Shown: positions 10,038-20,450, counted from the first letter of the stretch. The stretch: 64,000 nucleotides of DNA from Caulobacter sp031457805 (GCF_031457805.1 NZ_JAVDXI010000003.1:372001-436000); one strand, 5' to 3'. The notes: generated by a model from the letters alone, not told the origin. Numbers and translations: made by a program.

Positions 10038-13000
10038 CTAGGTCGCGCTGGAAAGCTCGCGCAGCGCGGCGTTGGCGATGGTCAGCTTGGCGAACGTCCA
10101 GCCGCCGCCGGCCTGCTCGATGTCCTCGATCGTCCGCTTGACCGCACGGGGCCGATCCCCGCGAAGGGCGGCCCAGGACGAGATGGCCGCCTTGGCCGAG
10201 GCCTCGTCCTCGCCGGCCTGGGCGTTGGCGGCGAACTTCAGGACCTGCTGGGTGATCGAGGTCTGCTCGGTCAGCATGTCCTCGATCAGGCGACGAACCG
10301 CGAGGCGCTCGAAGGCGTCGCCGCCCACGAACGAACCGGCCGCGCCCCGCAGGCGATCAAAGCCGAAGGCGGCGCCGATCTGGTGATAGAGGCGGGCCAC
10401 ATTCTCGACGCTCCAGCTGGAGGCGTTGGCGAGGTCGACCAGGTCTGCCGCCGTCGTCAGCGGCTGAAGGGCCGCGACCGACTGGGCGAGCGACTCGGGG
10501 GCGCCGTCGGCGACATAGGTCTTCACCCGCTTGGCGACCGCCTTCTGCTCGAAGGGCGACAGGATGGACGGGGCCAGCGCCTTGAGCGCGGCGACCGACG
10601 GACCATAGGCGTCGACCAGCGCCTGGACGTTCGCGGCGTCGCGCTGGGCGCGGCGGGCCAGCCAGAAGGTCAGGCTGCGCAGCGCATAGGCCAGGGCCTT
10701 GTAGAGCGCGGTCTGACCCTGGGCCGAAGCCTTGTTGTCCAGGCCGTTGACCTGATCCCACAGCCTGTCGATTCCGAGGATCTCGCGGGCGGCGGTGAAG
10801 CCGACGACCACGGCGTTGACGTCGGCGCCGGCCGCAGCCTTCAGGCGGCTGACGAAGGTCGGACCGCACATGTTGACCATCTGGTTGCCGACCACGGTCG
10901 CGATGATCTCGCGCTTCAGTCGGTGCTTCTGCATGGCGTCGGCGTACTGGTCCAGAGCCTGGGGGAAGTAGCCCCGCAAGGTGCGTTGGAACCACGGATC
11001 GTCGGGCGACTGACTGGCGACGATCTCGTCGAAGAGATCCAGCTTGCCGTACGCCAGCAGCACCGCCAGTTCCGGACGGGTCAGGCCTCGACCGGCGGCC
11101 TTGCGCTCCAGCAGCGTCGTATTCGTCGGCAGCCCCTCGACGCGGCGATCCAGACGACCGCGTTGCTCAAGATCGACCATGTAACGGATCTGGGCGTCGA
11201 CCTCGCTGACCGCATCGCTTTCCAGCAGGGTCAGGGCCAGGGTCTGATCGTAGTTGTGCGCCAGAACGTGGTGGGCCACGTCGTCGGTCATCGAGGCCAG
11301 CAGCGTGTTGCGGCTGTCGCGATCCAGCTGGCCGCCGCGCTCCAGGATCCCGGTGAGGATCTTGATGTTGACCTCATGGTCGGAGCTGTCGACCCCGGCC
11401 GAGTTGTCGATGGCGTCGGTGTTGATGCGTCCGCCGGCGTGAGCGAACTCGATGCGACCGGCCTGGGTCAGGCCCAGGTTCGCGCCTTCGCCGACCACCT
11501 TGACGCGCAGGTCCGCGCCGTTGATGCGGATGGCGTCGTTGGCCTTGTCGCCAGCGTCGGCGTTGGTCTCGCCCTTCGCCTTCACATAGGTGCCGATGCC
11601 GCCAAGATAGAGCAGCTCGGCCTTCGACTTCAGGATCGCCGTCATCAGTTCCGCCGGCGACACGGTCTCGGCCTTGATCTCGAGCATGGCGCGGACTTCA
11701 GCCGAGAGCGGGATGCTCTTCAGGCTGCGGGCGAAGACGCCGCCGCCGGCCGAGATCTTCGACTTGTCGTAGTCCTCCCACGACGAGCGCGGCAGCTTGA
11801 ACATGCGATCGCGCTCGGCCCACGAGACGGCCGGATCCGGATTCGGGTCGAGGAAGATGTGGCGGTGGTCGAAGGCGGCCAGCAGCTTGGTCTGCTTGGA
11901 CAGCAGCATGCCGTTGCCGAACACGTCGCCGGACATGTCGCCCACGCCCACGACGGTGAAGGGCTCGGTCTGGATGTCCTTGCCCAGTTCGCGGAAGTGG
12001 CGCTTGACCGCTTCCCAGGCGCCGCGCGCGGTGATGCCCATGACCTTGTGGTCGTAGCCGACCGAACCGCCCGAGGCGAAGGCGTCGCCCAGCCAGAAGC
12101 CGTAGCTTTCAGCCACGCCGTTGGCGATGTCGGAGAAGGTCGCCGTGCCCTTGTCGGCGGCCACGACCAGATAGGGGTCCTGTGCGTCATGCGCGATGAC
12201 CGACGGCGGCGGCACGACCTGGTTGTCGGCGTCGATGTTGTCGGTGAGGTCCAGCAAGCCCGACAGGAAGGTCTTGTAAGCGCGGATCGCCTCGGCCTGG
12301 ATCGCGTCGCGATCGCCGCCGCGCGGCAGTTGCTTCGGATAGAAGCCGCCCTTGGAGCCGACCGGCACGATGACGGCGTTCTTGACCTGCTGGGCCTTCA
12401 CCAGGCCCAACACCTCGGTGCGGAAGTCGTCGCGGCGATCCGACCAGCGCAGGCCGCCGCGGGCGACCGGGCCAAACCGCAGGTGGACGCCCTCGACGTG
12501 CGGGGCCGAGACATAGATTTCGCGGTAGGGCTTGGGCGCGGGCAGATCTTCTAGCTCGCGCGAGGCGATCTTGAAGCTGATATAGGGCTTGGGCTCGCCA
12601 TCGGCGCCCAGTTGATAAAAGTTGGTGCGCTGGATCGCGCCCACCAGGGCCGCCAGACGGCGAAGCACGCGGTCGGCGTCGAGGCTTTCCACAGCCTGCA
12701 ACGCCTCGACGATGTTGGCCTGCACGGCCTTCGCCTGCTCCTGACGGCTCTTGAGGTCGACCTTGATGGCGGGGTCGAACTTCGTCTGGAAAAGATCCAG
12801 GATCAGGCGCGCGACGCCGGGATGATCGGACAGGGCCTGTTCCTGAACGCCCTGGCTGGGGTCCAGGCCCGACTGCTGGCGATAGCGCGCCAGAGCGCGA
12901 ACCAGCGCGGCTTCGCGCCAACCGATCCCGAGCTCCAGCACGAGGCGGTTGAAGCCGTCGCTCTCGGCGCGGCCCGTCCAGATGGCGACAAAGGCCGCCT

Positions 13001-14864
13001 CGAAGGCCTGCTTGACGTCGGCGAAGACCAGATGCTCGCCAGCCTCGTCGCGGAGGACGAACTCATGCACCCAGACGGGTTGGCCATCAGGCGAAACCTT
13101 AAAGCCTTCCTCGATCAGGGCCTTGAGGCCCATGTGCTCGAGGATCGGCAGGACGTCGGCCAACGGCGCCGCCGCGCCGGGACGGTAGAGCTTGAAGCGG
13201 AACGTGACGGCGCTGTCGTCGTCGCGGCGGAAGGCGCGGACCCTGACCGCCTCGTCTTCGCGGAGGTCGTCGATGATCCCGATATCCGCCAGCGCCTCGG
13301 CGGCGTCGTACTGGTCGCGGTAGCCCGGCGGGAACGCATTGGCGTAGCGGGCCAGGAGCTGTGCGACGCGGCCGGACTGGCCCTCACGGATGACCGCCTC
13401 GAAGCGGTCGTCCCAGGTGCGGGCGGTCTCAGCGATCGCGGCCTCGACCGCGGCGAGATCTGGTTCGGCGTGGGCGCCGGGGGTGACGCCCAGAATATAG
13501 TGCACGCGGGCCAGCGGGGCGTCGGAGAAGCTGGGATAGTAGGCCGACACGCGGCCCTGGAACGCGTCGGCCAGGATCTGCCCGGCGCGGGCGCGCACGC
13601 CGGAGTCGTAGCGGTCACGCGGTACGAACATCAGCACCGAGATGAACCGGTCGAACGGATCGCGGCGCGTGAACAGCTTTACGCGCGGACGGTCGTAGAG
13701 GTGCAGGACGCCCAGCGCCATGGCCAGCAGCTGGTCTTCCTCGGTCTGGAACAGTTCGTCCCGCGGCCAGGTCTCAAGGATGTTGCGAAGGCGCTTGCCG
13801 TTGTGGCTGTCGGGATCCTTGCCGGCGCGCGTGAGCACGTTCCCAACCTTGCGGCGGATCAGCGGGACGGCGTTGGCCGGCGTCTCATAGGCCTCGGCGG
13901 TGAAGAGGCCCACGAACCGGACCTCGCCCGAGGGCTTGCCGTCAGCGCCGTAGCGGCGGACGCCGACATAGTCCATGTAGCCGCGGCGGTGGACGCGGGA
14001 GCGCAGGTTGGATTTCGCGACGACGATCGGCTCGCCAATGTCGATGTGCGTACGGATCTGGGCGGAAAGGATCGCCGGCTCGCTGCTGCGGCGCAGCACC
14101 GTGCGCGCCTGATCGCGCAGAACGCCGAGGCTTCCTTCCGGTTGGTAGAGCGGCTCTTCGGCCGCATAGCCGCCATCGGCGGTGCGGGGATACTCATAGG
14201 TGCGCGCGCCGAGGAAGACGAAGTGGTCGCGTTCCAGCCAGTCCAGAAACGCCATGTCCTCGGTCTTCTCGTCGCCGGAGACCGGCGCGGACGCGCTCAT
14301 CAGCTCGTCAATCGTGCGGCGCATCAGCCCGCGCATGGCTTCGAAATCCTGGACGGCCATGGCCACGTCGCCGAGCACGTCGCGCACGGCTTGCACCAGG
14401 GCGTCTTCGCGGTCCTCACCCACCGGAGCCAGCCAGATCTGGATCATCGAGCGACGCACGCCGCCGCAATCCGACACCGGGTGGAACATGGCGCGGACCG
14501 AGAACCCCGCTTCGGTCACCTCGCCCATGATGCTGTCGACCAGGAACGGGCGGTCGGGCTGGACGATCTCCAAGACGTCCGAAGGCGTTGCGCCACCCTC
14601 GGCGCGACGAAGGCGGATCGCGGGTTGCGAGACGTCCTTCGACTCTTCGCCGAAGCGCCAGAACGCCGCGAGCGCTCGGGCGACATCCGCGCCATCCAGC
14701 CCGGGCAGCTCTTCTGCGGACCAGTCGTCCTGAGCCTGCGAGGCGAAATCAAGGGCGGCCGGAGAGAGGCTGTCCACCGTCGCGCCCAAGGCGTCGGCGA
14801 AGGCGCTCACAAGTGGGCCGATCGGAGCCTCAGCGGACTTGAGGTCATTTTTTTCACCGACCAT
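10038..14864 (-). CDS. gdhZ: NAD-specific glutamate dehydrogenase, large type (GdhZ)
   Basis: A 1,608-residue enzyme of the 180-kDa NAD-GDH family that deaminates glutamate to 2-oxoglutarate and ammonium. The N-terminal ~700 residues carry the ACT-like regulatory region. The catalytic core follows, with PVGSKGGF near 838 (catalytic Lys loop) and the dinucleotide-binding GEGANLGLTQ near 1124; a helical C-terminal region of ~400 residues completes it. In C. crescentus the orthologue GdhZ also stimulates FtsZ GTPase activity and couples catabolism to Z-ring disassembly (literature, not visible here). The start ATG is preceded by GAGGAAATCCC. Confidence 0.96.
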   Translation of the reverse strand: MVGEKNDLKSAEAPIGPLVSAFADALGATVDSLSPAALDFASQAQDDWSAEELPGLDGADVARALAAFWRFGEESKDVSQPAIRLRRAEGGATPSDVLEIVQPDRPFLVDSIMGEVTEAGFSVRAMFHPVSDCGGVRRSMIQIWLAPVGEDREDALVQAVRDVLGDVAMAVQDFEAMRGLMRRTIDELMSASAPVSGDEKTEDMAFLDWLERDHFVFLGARTYEYPRTADGGYAAEEPLYQPEGSLGVLRDQARTVLRRSSEPAILSAQIRTHIDIGEPIVVAKSNLRSRVHRRGYMDYVGVRRYGADGKPSGEVRFVGLFTAEAYETPANAVPLIRRKVGNVLTRAGKDPDSHNGKRLRNILETWPRDELFQTEEDQLLAMALGVLHLYDRPRVKLFTRRDPFDRFISVLMFVPRDRYDSGVRARAGQILADAFQGRVSAYYPSFSDAPLARVHYILGVTPGAHAEPDLAAVEAAIAETARTWDDRFEAVIREGQSGRVAQLLARYANAFPPGYRDQYDAAEALADIGIIDDLREDEAVRVRAFRRDDDSAVTFRFKLYRPGAAAPLADVLPILEHMGLKALIEEGFKVSPDGQPVWVHEFVLRDEAGEHLVFADVKQAFEAAFVAIWTGRAESDGFNRLVLELGIGWREAALVRALARYRQQSGLDPSQGVQEQALSDHPGVARLILDLFQTKFDPAIKVDLKSRQEQAKAVQANIVEALQAVESLDADRVLRRLAALVGAIQRTNFYQLGADGEPKPYISFKIASRELEDLPAPKPYREIYVSAPHVEGVHLRFGPVARGGLRWSDRRDDFRTEVLGLVKAQQVKNAVIVPVGSKGGFYPKQLPRGGDRDAIQAEAIRAYKTFLSGLLDLTDNIDADNQVVPPPSVIAHDAQDPYLVVAADKGTATFSDIANGVAESYGFWLGDAFASGGSVGYDHKVMGITARGAWEAVKRHFRELGKDIQTEPFTVVGVGDMSGDVFGNGMLLSKQTKLLAAFDHRHIFLDPNPDPAVSWAERDRMFKLPRSSWEDYDKSKISAGGGVFARSLKSIPLSAEVRAMLEIKAETVSPAELMTAILKSKAELLYLGGIGTYVKAKGETNADAGDKANDAIRINGADLRVKVVGEGANLGLTQAGRIEFAHAGGRINTDAIDNSAGVDSSDHEVNIKILTGILERGGQLDRDSRNTLLASMTDDVAHHVLAHNYDQTLALTLLESDAVSEVDAQIRYMVDLEQRGRLDRRVEGLPTNTTLLERKAAGRGLTRPELAVLLAYGKLDLFDEIVASQSPDDPWFQRTLRGYFPQALDQYADAMQKHRLKREIIATVVGNQMVNMCGPTFVSRLKAAAGADVNAVVVGFTAAREILGIDRLWDQVNGLDNKASAQGQTALYKALAYALRSLTFWLARRAQRDAANVQALVDAYGPSVAALKALAPSILSPFEQKAVAKRVKTYVADGAPESLAQSVAALQPLTTAADLVDLANASSWSVENVARLYHQIGAAFGFDRLRGAAGSFVGGDAFERLAVRRLIEDMLTEQTSITQQVLKFAANAQAGEDEASAKAAISSWAALRGDRPRAVKRTIEDIEQAGGGWTFAKLTIANAALRELSSAT

Positions 14865-15012
14865 GGGATTTCCTCGCGAATTTTTGGCCGCAACCTAGCC
14901 GCTTTAGGCTCTACTTCAACCGATACGTCGAAAAATGGAAACAAATCGTGCCGTTTCTGAGCGCTGCTGCGGAAACGGAAGCGCCGCCGGCTGGGGGAAG
15001 CCGACGGCGCAG

Positions 15013-15035
15013 GCCCGCTTCGGGGAAGCGCGGGC
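15013..15035. terminator. Stem-loop between gdhZ and the AI-2E transporter gene
   Basis: GCCCGCTTC (15013-15021) pairs with GAAGCGCGGGC (15025-15035), with one bulged base and a four-base loop. It lies about 115 bp past the stop of the transporter gene, upstream of gdhZ in the same direction, and could end transporter transcripts or fold in the gdhZ leader. Confidence 0.4.
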
Positions 15036-15080
15036 GTCTTCCGCTACGATGGTCGGCGGCCTTGCCTGCCGCCATCGGCG

Positions 15081-15109
15081 GTGTGTCCGGGTGGGGGCGC
15101 CGGACACAC
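15081..15109 (-). terminator. Perfect 10-bp stem-loop downstream of the AI-2E transporter gene
   Basis: GTGTGTCCGG (15081-15090) and CCGGACACAC (15100-15109) are exact complements around a nine-base loop, 39 bases after the stop of the transporter gene. No T-run follows in either direction. It is the best candidate for separating the transporter transcript from gdhZ. Confidence 0.5.
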
Positions 15110-15148
15110 AAGAGATAGGCGCCAGGCGGCGCTGTTTAAGAGGCGCGG

Positions 15149-16258
15149 TCATTTCTTTTGCTTGGCGGCGGGCGCGGGCGTCTCGGGAACGCCTTGGGGA
15201 TCGCCGTCCTCCGAGAGCAGGATCGCGATCCAACGCGAGCCCTCGAACTGCGCGAGGATGACCATCGCCGCGACGGTGAGGGGCGTTGACAGGAACATCC
15301 CCGGGACTCCCCAGAGCGCGCCCCACACCGCCAGAGACAGCAGCACCACGGTGGGGTCCATGTTCAGGCTGTCGCCCTGCATGCGGGGAAGGATGACGTT
15401 GCCCACCACGAAGAAGACGCCTTGCAGCGCGGCGAAGAGAATGACCGCGGGCCAAAGGCTGTCGGGAAACTGGATCAGCGCGAAAATGGGCGGCAGGAAG
15501 CAGCCGACGGCGCCGCCGAGGATCGGGACATAGGCGGCCAGAAAGATCAGGAAGGCCCAGAAGAACGCGTTGTCCAGGCCAACCAGCATCATGACGACGA
15601 ACGCCGAAACCGCGATCATCAGGCCCGTCACGGTCTGGATCCAGAGATACTGCTCGACGCCGTCGCGAATGCGATGGAACATTTTCATGTTCGTCTCCCG
15701 CTCGGCGTGATGGGGAAACAGCGCCACGATTTTTCGGGCGAAGCCGCGGCGCGAGGCCAGGATGAAGCCCAGATAGATCAAGACCAGCACCGCGTTGGTG
15801 GCGAAGCTGTTGAAGGACTGCGCGACGTCCCCGAAGTAGCGCTGGGGGTTCCACTGCTTGACGAGGTCGCCGATGGTCGGCGCCACCGAGAGTTCGAGAC
15901 CCGGCGCCAAGCGCGCCACGGTCGGCGTGAACCGGGCGATGATCGCATTCAGGCTATCAACGTACTGCGACGAGTGGTCGAAGAACTCCTTGCCGTTGTC
16001 GACCACGATCCAGATCGACATGCCAAACAGCAGCAACGACAGAATAACCGCCGTGGGCAGCGCCAACCGCTTGGGAAAGCGCGGCGTCTTGTCCGTGAGC
16101 ACTCGCGCGAAGCTGTCGATCATCATGGCCAGGAACAGCGCCAGCGCGAGCGGCGTCAGAATGTCCTGCATCCACTTCAGCGTCGCCGCGCCGGCGATGA
16201 CGGCCAGGAAGACCACGGCGTTGCGCGTCGTGAGCGACGGCGGGGCGGGAGCCGGCAT
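15149..16258 (-). CDS. AI-2E family transporter
   Basis: A 369-residue inner-membrane protein of the PerM/UPF0118 (AI-2E) family. Two hydrophobic helices open the protein (about 11-60). A large amphipathic stretch (about 75-140) follows, then a cluster of helices containing the conserved pattern around YVPILGGAVG (about 240) and the late segment DPTVVLLSLAVWGALWGVPGMFL (about 300-325). The tail is Pro/Ala/Lys rich. Members export autoinducer-2 or other small molecules, or act in sodium/proton exchange; the substrate here is unknown. It lies upstream of gdhZ but is separated from it by hairpins. Confidence 0.9.
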   Translation of the reverse strand: MPAPAPPSLTTRNAVVFLAVIAGAATLKWMQDILTPLALALFLAMMIDSFARVLTDKTPRFPKRLALPTAVILSLLLFGMSIWIVVDNGKEFFDHSSQYVDSLNAIIARFTPTVARLAPGLELSVAPTIGDLVKQWNPQRYFGDVAQSFNSFATNAVLVLIYLGFILASRRGFARKIVALFPHHAERETNMKMFHRIRDGVEQYLWIQTVTGLMIAVSAFVVMMLVGLDNAFFWAFLIFLAAYVPILGGAVGCFLPPIFALIQFPDSLWPAVILFAALQGVFFVVGNVILPRMQGDSLNMDPTVVLLSLAVWGALWGVPGMFLSTPLTVAAMVILAQFEGSRWIAILLSEDGDPQGVPETPAPAAKQKK

Positions 16259-16361
16259 TTGTAAAATTTCTCCAGATCGGCGACCGAGATTGCCCGCGCC
16301 GATTGGCGCGGCGCAAGGCCCCGTTTAGGGTCGAACGCGCATCGATGTAAGGAGTTTGCTC

Positions 16362-17906
16362 ATGCCGCTGTCGATTGGCGAGAACGAGATTCTCGTCGGG
16401 CTTGGTGAAGGCCCGGTGACGCAAAGGCTCGATCGATCGAACCGGCACGGCGTGGTCGCCGGCGCCACCGGCACCGGCAAGACCGTGACCCTGCAGGTGC
16501 TGGCGCAAGCCTTTTCCGACGCCGGCGTGCCGGTCTTTGCGGCCGATGTGAAGGGCGATCTCTCCGGGGTCGCCATGCCGGGGACGCCCAGCGAAAAGAT
16601 GCTGGCCCGCGCCGCTTCGATGGACCTCGTCCTGGCCCCCGCCGCGCCGCCGGTGATCTTCTGGGACCTGTTCGGTCAGAAGGGACACCCGATCCGCACG
16701 ACCATCTCCGAGATGGGCCCGCTTCTGCTTTCGAGGCTGCTGGAGTTGAACGACGTGCAGGAGGGCGTCCTGACGATTGTCTTCCACGTCGCCGACAAGG
16801 ACGGCCTTCTGCTTCTGGACCTGAAGGACCTTCAGGCCGCGCTGAAGTATGTCGCCGACAACGCCGATGAGATCGGCACGCAGTATGGCAATGTCGCGCC
16901 GGCCACGGTGGGCGCTATCCAGCGCAAGCTGCTGACGCTGCAGACCCAGGGCGCGGAGCACTTCTTCGGCGAGCCCGCGCTTGATCTGTCGGACCTGATG
17001 CGAACCGACGTGGCGGGGCGTGGCTACGTGAATCTGCTGGCCGCCGACCGTCTCATCCAGTCGCCCAAGCTCTATTCGACCTTCCTGCTCTGGCTTCTGT
17101 CGGAGCTGTTCGAGGTGCTGCCCGAGGTCGGCGACCCCGAGAAGCCGAAGCTGGTCTTCTTCTTCGACGAAGCGCACCTGCTGTTCAACGACGCGCCCAA
17201 GCCGCTGCTGGAAAAGATCGAGCAGGTGGTGAGGCTTATCCGGTCAAAGGGGGTCGGGATCTACTTCGTCACCCAGAACCCGGCGGACATCCCGGACGCC
17301 GTGCTCGGACAGCTCGGCGCTCGGGTGCAGCACGCTCTGCGCGCCTATACGCCGGCGGACCAGAAGGGCTTGAAGGCGGCCGCCCAATCATTCCGGGTCA
17401 ATCCCGGCTTTGACACCGCCGAGACCATCCAGGCGCTCGGCGTGGGCGAAGCGCTCGTGTCGACCCTCGACGAGAAGGGCGCGCCTCGGGTCGTCCAGAA
17501 AACCCTGATCCGCCCGCCGGCCTCGCGCCTGGGGCCGCTGACGCCGCAGGAGCGGGCGGCGCTGCAGGCTCAAAGCCCGGTGGCGGGCGTCTATGACACC
17601 GCTGAGGATCGCGACTCCGCCTACGAGATTCTGCAGGGGCGCGCCGCCCAGGCGCAACGGCAGGCGGACGCCGCTCGCCAAGAGGCGGAAGCTGACCAGC
17701 GCGCCACCGCCGAGGCCAAGGTCCGGGAACGGGAGGACGCCCGTGAAGCGCGCGAGAGTCGGCCCCGCGCCTCTGGGCGCCAGACCATGGTCGAGGCTTT
17801 CGCGGTCACCTTGGTGCGCACGGTCGCCTCGCAGGCGGGTCGGGAGCTGATGCGCGGGCTTCTGGGCGGACTCAGCGGCGGCGTCAGCCGTCGACGTCGT
17901 CGCTAG
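16362..17906 (+). CDS. DUF853 / HerA-like P-loop ATPase (YjgR type)
   Basis: A 514-residue ATPase of the HerA/FtsK-like DUF853 family. Walker A is GATGTGKT at 34-41 and Walker B is FFFDEAHLLF near 267-276. The C-terminal ~90 residues are rich in Ala, Arg, Gln and Glu and probably form a coiled coil (about 425-470), ending in a basic tail RRRRR. The cellular role of this family is not established; DNA translocation is suggested by the fold. ATG 16362 was chosen because AAGGAG ends seven bases upstream; a TTG six bases earlier is too close to that site. It converges with the MHYT gene. Confidence 0.88.
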   Translation: MPLSIGENEILVGLGEGPVTQRLDRSNRHGVVAGATGTGKTVTLQVLAQAFSDAGVPVFAADVKGDLSGVAMPGTPSEKMLARAASMDLVLAPAAPPVIFWDLFGQKGHPIRTTISEMGPLLLSRLLELNDVQEGVLTIVFHVADKDGLLLLDLKDLQAALKYVADNADEIGTQYGNVAPATVGAIQRKLLTLQTQGAEHFFGEPALDLSDLMRTDVAGRGYVNLLAADRLIQSPKLYSTFLLWLLSELFEVLPEVGDPEKPKLVFFFDEAHLLFNDAPKPLLEKIEQVVRLIRSKGVGIYFVTQNPADIPDAVLGQLGARVQHALRAYTPADQKGLKAAAQSFRVNPGFDTAETIQALGVGEALVSTLDEKGAPRVVQKTLIRPPASRLGPLTPQERAALQAQSPVAGVYDTAEDRDSAYEILQGRAAQAQRQADAARQEAEADQRATAEAKVREREDAREARESRPRASGRQTMVEAFAVTLVRTVASQAGRELMRGLLGGLSGGVSRRRRR

Positions 17907-17952
17907 AGCGCATGGGCTTTAGGTTGGACCCTCTAAAGCGTTCAGACAGGCT

Positions 17953-20361
17953 CTAAGCCGAACGCCTGGCCTTGCGCTTCGGGGCGGCGTCGACCTGAGC
18001 GTTCGCCAGGGTCCAGGCCCCGAGGGAGTCGACAGGCGCAGGCCGTCCGATCGCATAGCCTTGCAGTTCCGCGCAGTCTTCGCCCCGGAGAAACAGGATC
18101 TGCTCCTCGGTCTCGACGCCCTCGGCGACAACCGGGATTTCCAGGCTGCGCCCCAGGCCCAGCACTGCACGGACAATGGCCGTGGCGCGGTCGTGGCGAT
18201 GGATGTTCTCGACGAAACTCTTGTCGATCTTGATCTTGTCGAACGGGAAGGACTGCAGCGTCGAGAGCGACGAGAAGCCGGTGCCGAAGTCGTCCATCGC
18301 GATCCGGACGCCCAGCGCCTTCAGGCGGCGGAGATTGTCGAGCGCGCGCTGATAGTCCTTGAAGAGCGCGCTTTCGGTGATCTCCAGCTCAAGGCGCGAC
18401 GGCGACAAGCCCGTCGTGATCAACACCTCGTGCACGAGGGTCGGCAGGGCGGGATTATGAAGTTGGATCGGTGATAGGTTCACCGCGATGCGCAGCGGTT
18501 TCTCCCAGGCGGCCGCATCGGCGCAGGCGCGTCGCAGCACCCAGTCGCCCAGCGCCTCGATCAGTCCGTTCTCTTCCGCCACGGTGATGAAGTCCAACGG
18601 CGGGATCATGCCGCGCGTCGGATGCCGCCATCGCACAAGCGCCTCGAAGCCGCACACCTCGCCGTCCGAGGCGCGAGCCAGCGGCTGATAGTGGACGACC
18701 AGCTCGTTGTCGGCGATGCCTTGGCGAAGGTCGCGCGCGAGATTGCGGCGTTCGCGGATGGAGTCGTCCATCTCGCGCTTGAAGAAACGGTAGACGCCCC
18801 GACCGCTTTCCTTGGCGCGATAAAGCGCCATGTCGGCGTTGGCCATCAGGGCCTCGGTGGTCCTGCCGTCGTCCGGATACAGGCTGACCCCGAGGCTGGA
18901 TCCCAGCGCCAGATCTTGGCCGTCAAAGGCTACGGGCGCAGCGAGCATTTCGATCAATTGGCCGGCCAGTTCTGCGGCGGCGGCCGGCTGATCGCCGCCT
19001 GCGATCTGGACAACAATGAACTCGTCGCCGCCCAAGCGCGCCGCAAAGGACGGGGCCTGCACGGCGGACTGCAGCCGCCGGGCGGTTTCAACCAGCAGGG
19101 CGTCGCCCGCCAGGTGGCCATGCTGGTCGTTGGCCTCCTTGAAGTGGTCCAGATCGATGCAGATGACCGCCAGGCTTTCGCCGGACGCCTCGACGCGGTC
19201 GATGGCGGCCGCCAGGCGCATCTGCAGCGAGTTGCGGTTGGGCAAGCCGGTCAGGCCGTCGTGTTCGGCGAGATAACGGATCTTCTCTTCGGCGGCGCGA
19301 CGCTCACGCAGGTCGCGCACCGCCAACACCGTCAGGCCCGAGGTTTCGACCCGGGCGCCGTCGTCCATGAGCCGCGAGAACACCTCGACCGGGATTTCTC
19401 GCCCCCCGACGACGGGGCGCAAGTGGCCCTCGCGTCGCACGTCGTCGCGATTGGGCCCAGCCTCGTCGAAGGTCAGCATCTCGCCGAAAAGCGGCCGTCC
19501 GACCAGCTCCGACAGTGGCGCGCCCGCCAGCTCGCAGAACGCGGCGTTGGCGTCGTTGATGCGGCCCGACTGCACGACCACGAGCCCTTCATAGGCGGCG
19601 TTGGCCAGACGGCGGATGCGCTCGAGGGCCGACCGCGACGTCTGGGATTCGATTGCGACGGCGCCCAGTCCGCCCAGGATGATCATGCTGGTGATCGAGC
19701 CGACAGCTAGAGTCAGCATGCCGCCGGATAGAAGCTGATCGGGGACCGCGACCGAGGCGTCCGGCACAATGGTGATCGCCGACATGCCGGTGAAGTGCAG
19801 TAGGACAATGCCAAGGCAAAGCAGACCGCCGCCGAGCGCCTGGCGCCGGATCGTCCGCGCCGTGCCGGCCAGCACTAGCGCCGCGATCGCGCCGCAGACC
19901 CCGAGAATGGCCGAAAGGCCTACCGTCGCATGTTCCCAGACGAGTTGGCCCTGCGTCACAAAGGCGGACATGCCCATGTAGTGCATGGCGGCCACGCCCA
20001 GGCCGATCAACACGCCGCCTGCGAAATCGTTGGTGGTCGTACGCTGCGCCGAAGCGACTGCGAAGCCGCTGGCCATGAAGAGCGCCGCGATCATCAGCGA
20101 CAAGAGCGTGCCGGTCGGGCTGTAGCCGGTCTTCAGCCCCGGCGTGAAGGCCACCATGGCGATGAAATGGGTGGCCCAGACACTGGACCCTGCGACAAGG
20201 CCGGTCAGCAGGAGCCAGGCGGCCCTGACGACGCCGCGCGCGCCGCGCATCCGTGAATAGAGGCGGAAAGTTGTGAAGCAACCCGCCAGACAGACTACAC
20301 CAGCGACAAGCACGAGCCGCAGGTCGTGCTGAGTCGTCAGGCAGGTTAGAAACTTGAACAC
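17953..20361 (-). CDS. MHYT-PAS-GGDEF-EAL cyclic-di-GMP signalling protein
   Basis: An inner-membrane c-di-GMP enzyme of 802 residues. Order: seven-helix MHYT sensor (about 10-235) with motifs THFIAM, MHYMGM and LHFTGM, whose His/Met residues are proposed to bind a metal; PAS domain (about 245-345); GGDEF domain with intact GGDEF at 444-448; EAL domain with FEAL (572-575), DDFGTG (690-695) and EGVE (747-750). The inhibitory RxxD site before GGDEF is absent (QAPS there). Both output domains look catalytically complete. In C. crescentus a GGDEF-EAL protein near gdhZ is known mainly as a phosphodiesterase (by recall). GTG 20361 is chosen because GGGGGG lies just upstream; a GTG 21 bases earlier is in frame. 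Confidence 0.92.
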   Translation of the reverse strand: MFKFLTCLTTQHDLRLVLVAGVVCLAGCFTTFRLYSRMRGARGVVRAAWLLLTGLVAGSSVWATHFIAMVAFTPGLKTGYSPTGTLLSLMIAALFMASGFAVASAQRTTTNDFAGGVLIGLGVAAMHYMGMSAFVTQGQLVWEHATVGLSAILGVCGAIAALVLAGTARTIRRQALGGGLLCLGIVLLHFTGMSAITIVPDASVAVPDQLLSGGMLTLAVGSITSMIILGGLGAVAIESQTSRSALERIRRLANAAYEGLVVVQSGRINDANAAFCELAGAPLSELVGRPLFGEMLTFDEAGPNRDDVRREGHLRPVVGGREIPVEVFSRLMDDGARVETSGLTVLAVRDLRERRAAEEKIRYLAEHDGLTGLPNRNSLQMRLAAAIDRVEASGESLAVICIDLDHFKEANDQHGHLAGDALLVETARRLQSAVQAPSFAARLGGDEFIVVQIAGGDQPAAAAELAGQLIEMLAAPVAFDGQDLALGSSLGVSLYPDDGRTTEALMANADMALYRAKESGRGVYRFFKREMDDSIRERRNLARDLRQGIADNELVVHYQPLARASDGEVCGFEALVRWRHPTRGMIPPLDFITVAEENGLIEALGDWVLRRACADAAAWEKPLRIAVNLSPIQLHNPALPTLVHEVLITTGLSPSRLELEITESALFKDYQRALDNLRRLKALGVRIAMDDFGTGFSSLSTLQSFPFDKIKIDKSFVENIHRHDRATAIVRAVLGLGRSLEIPVVAEGVETEEQILFLRGEDCAELQGYAIGRPAPVDSLGAWTLANAQVDAAPKRKARRSA

Positions 20362-20450
20362 GCAACGCCCCCCGAGGGTCACTCGCCTTTAAGGCTACCG
20401 GAGGAGTTACGAATAAACCCTTTCTGAGTACCGCCGCGCGTTGTGCTTGA

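Noticed and set aside
8898..12554. Open frame of 1,218 codons on the plus strand
   Set aside because: Antisense to gdhZ and DUF418. Composition is low-complexity Gly/Arg/Gln/Asp with no family resemblance, as expected from high-GC third positions on the opposite strand.
12612..14960. Open frame of 782 codons on the plus strand
   Set aside because: Also antisense to gdhZ, Val/Ala/Gly/Arg-rich with no domain; the minus-strand protein is clearly real.
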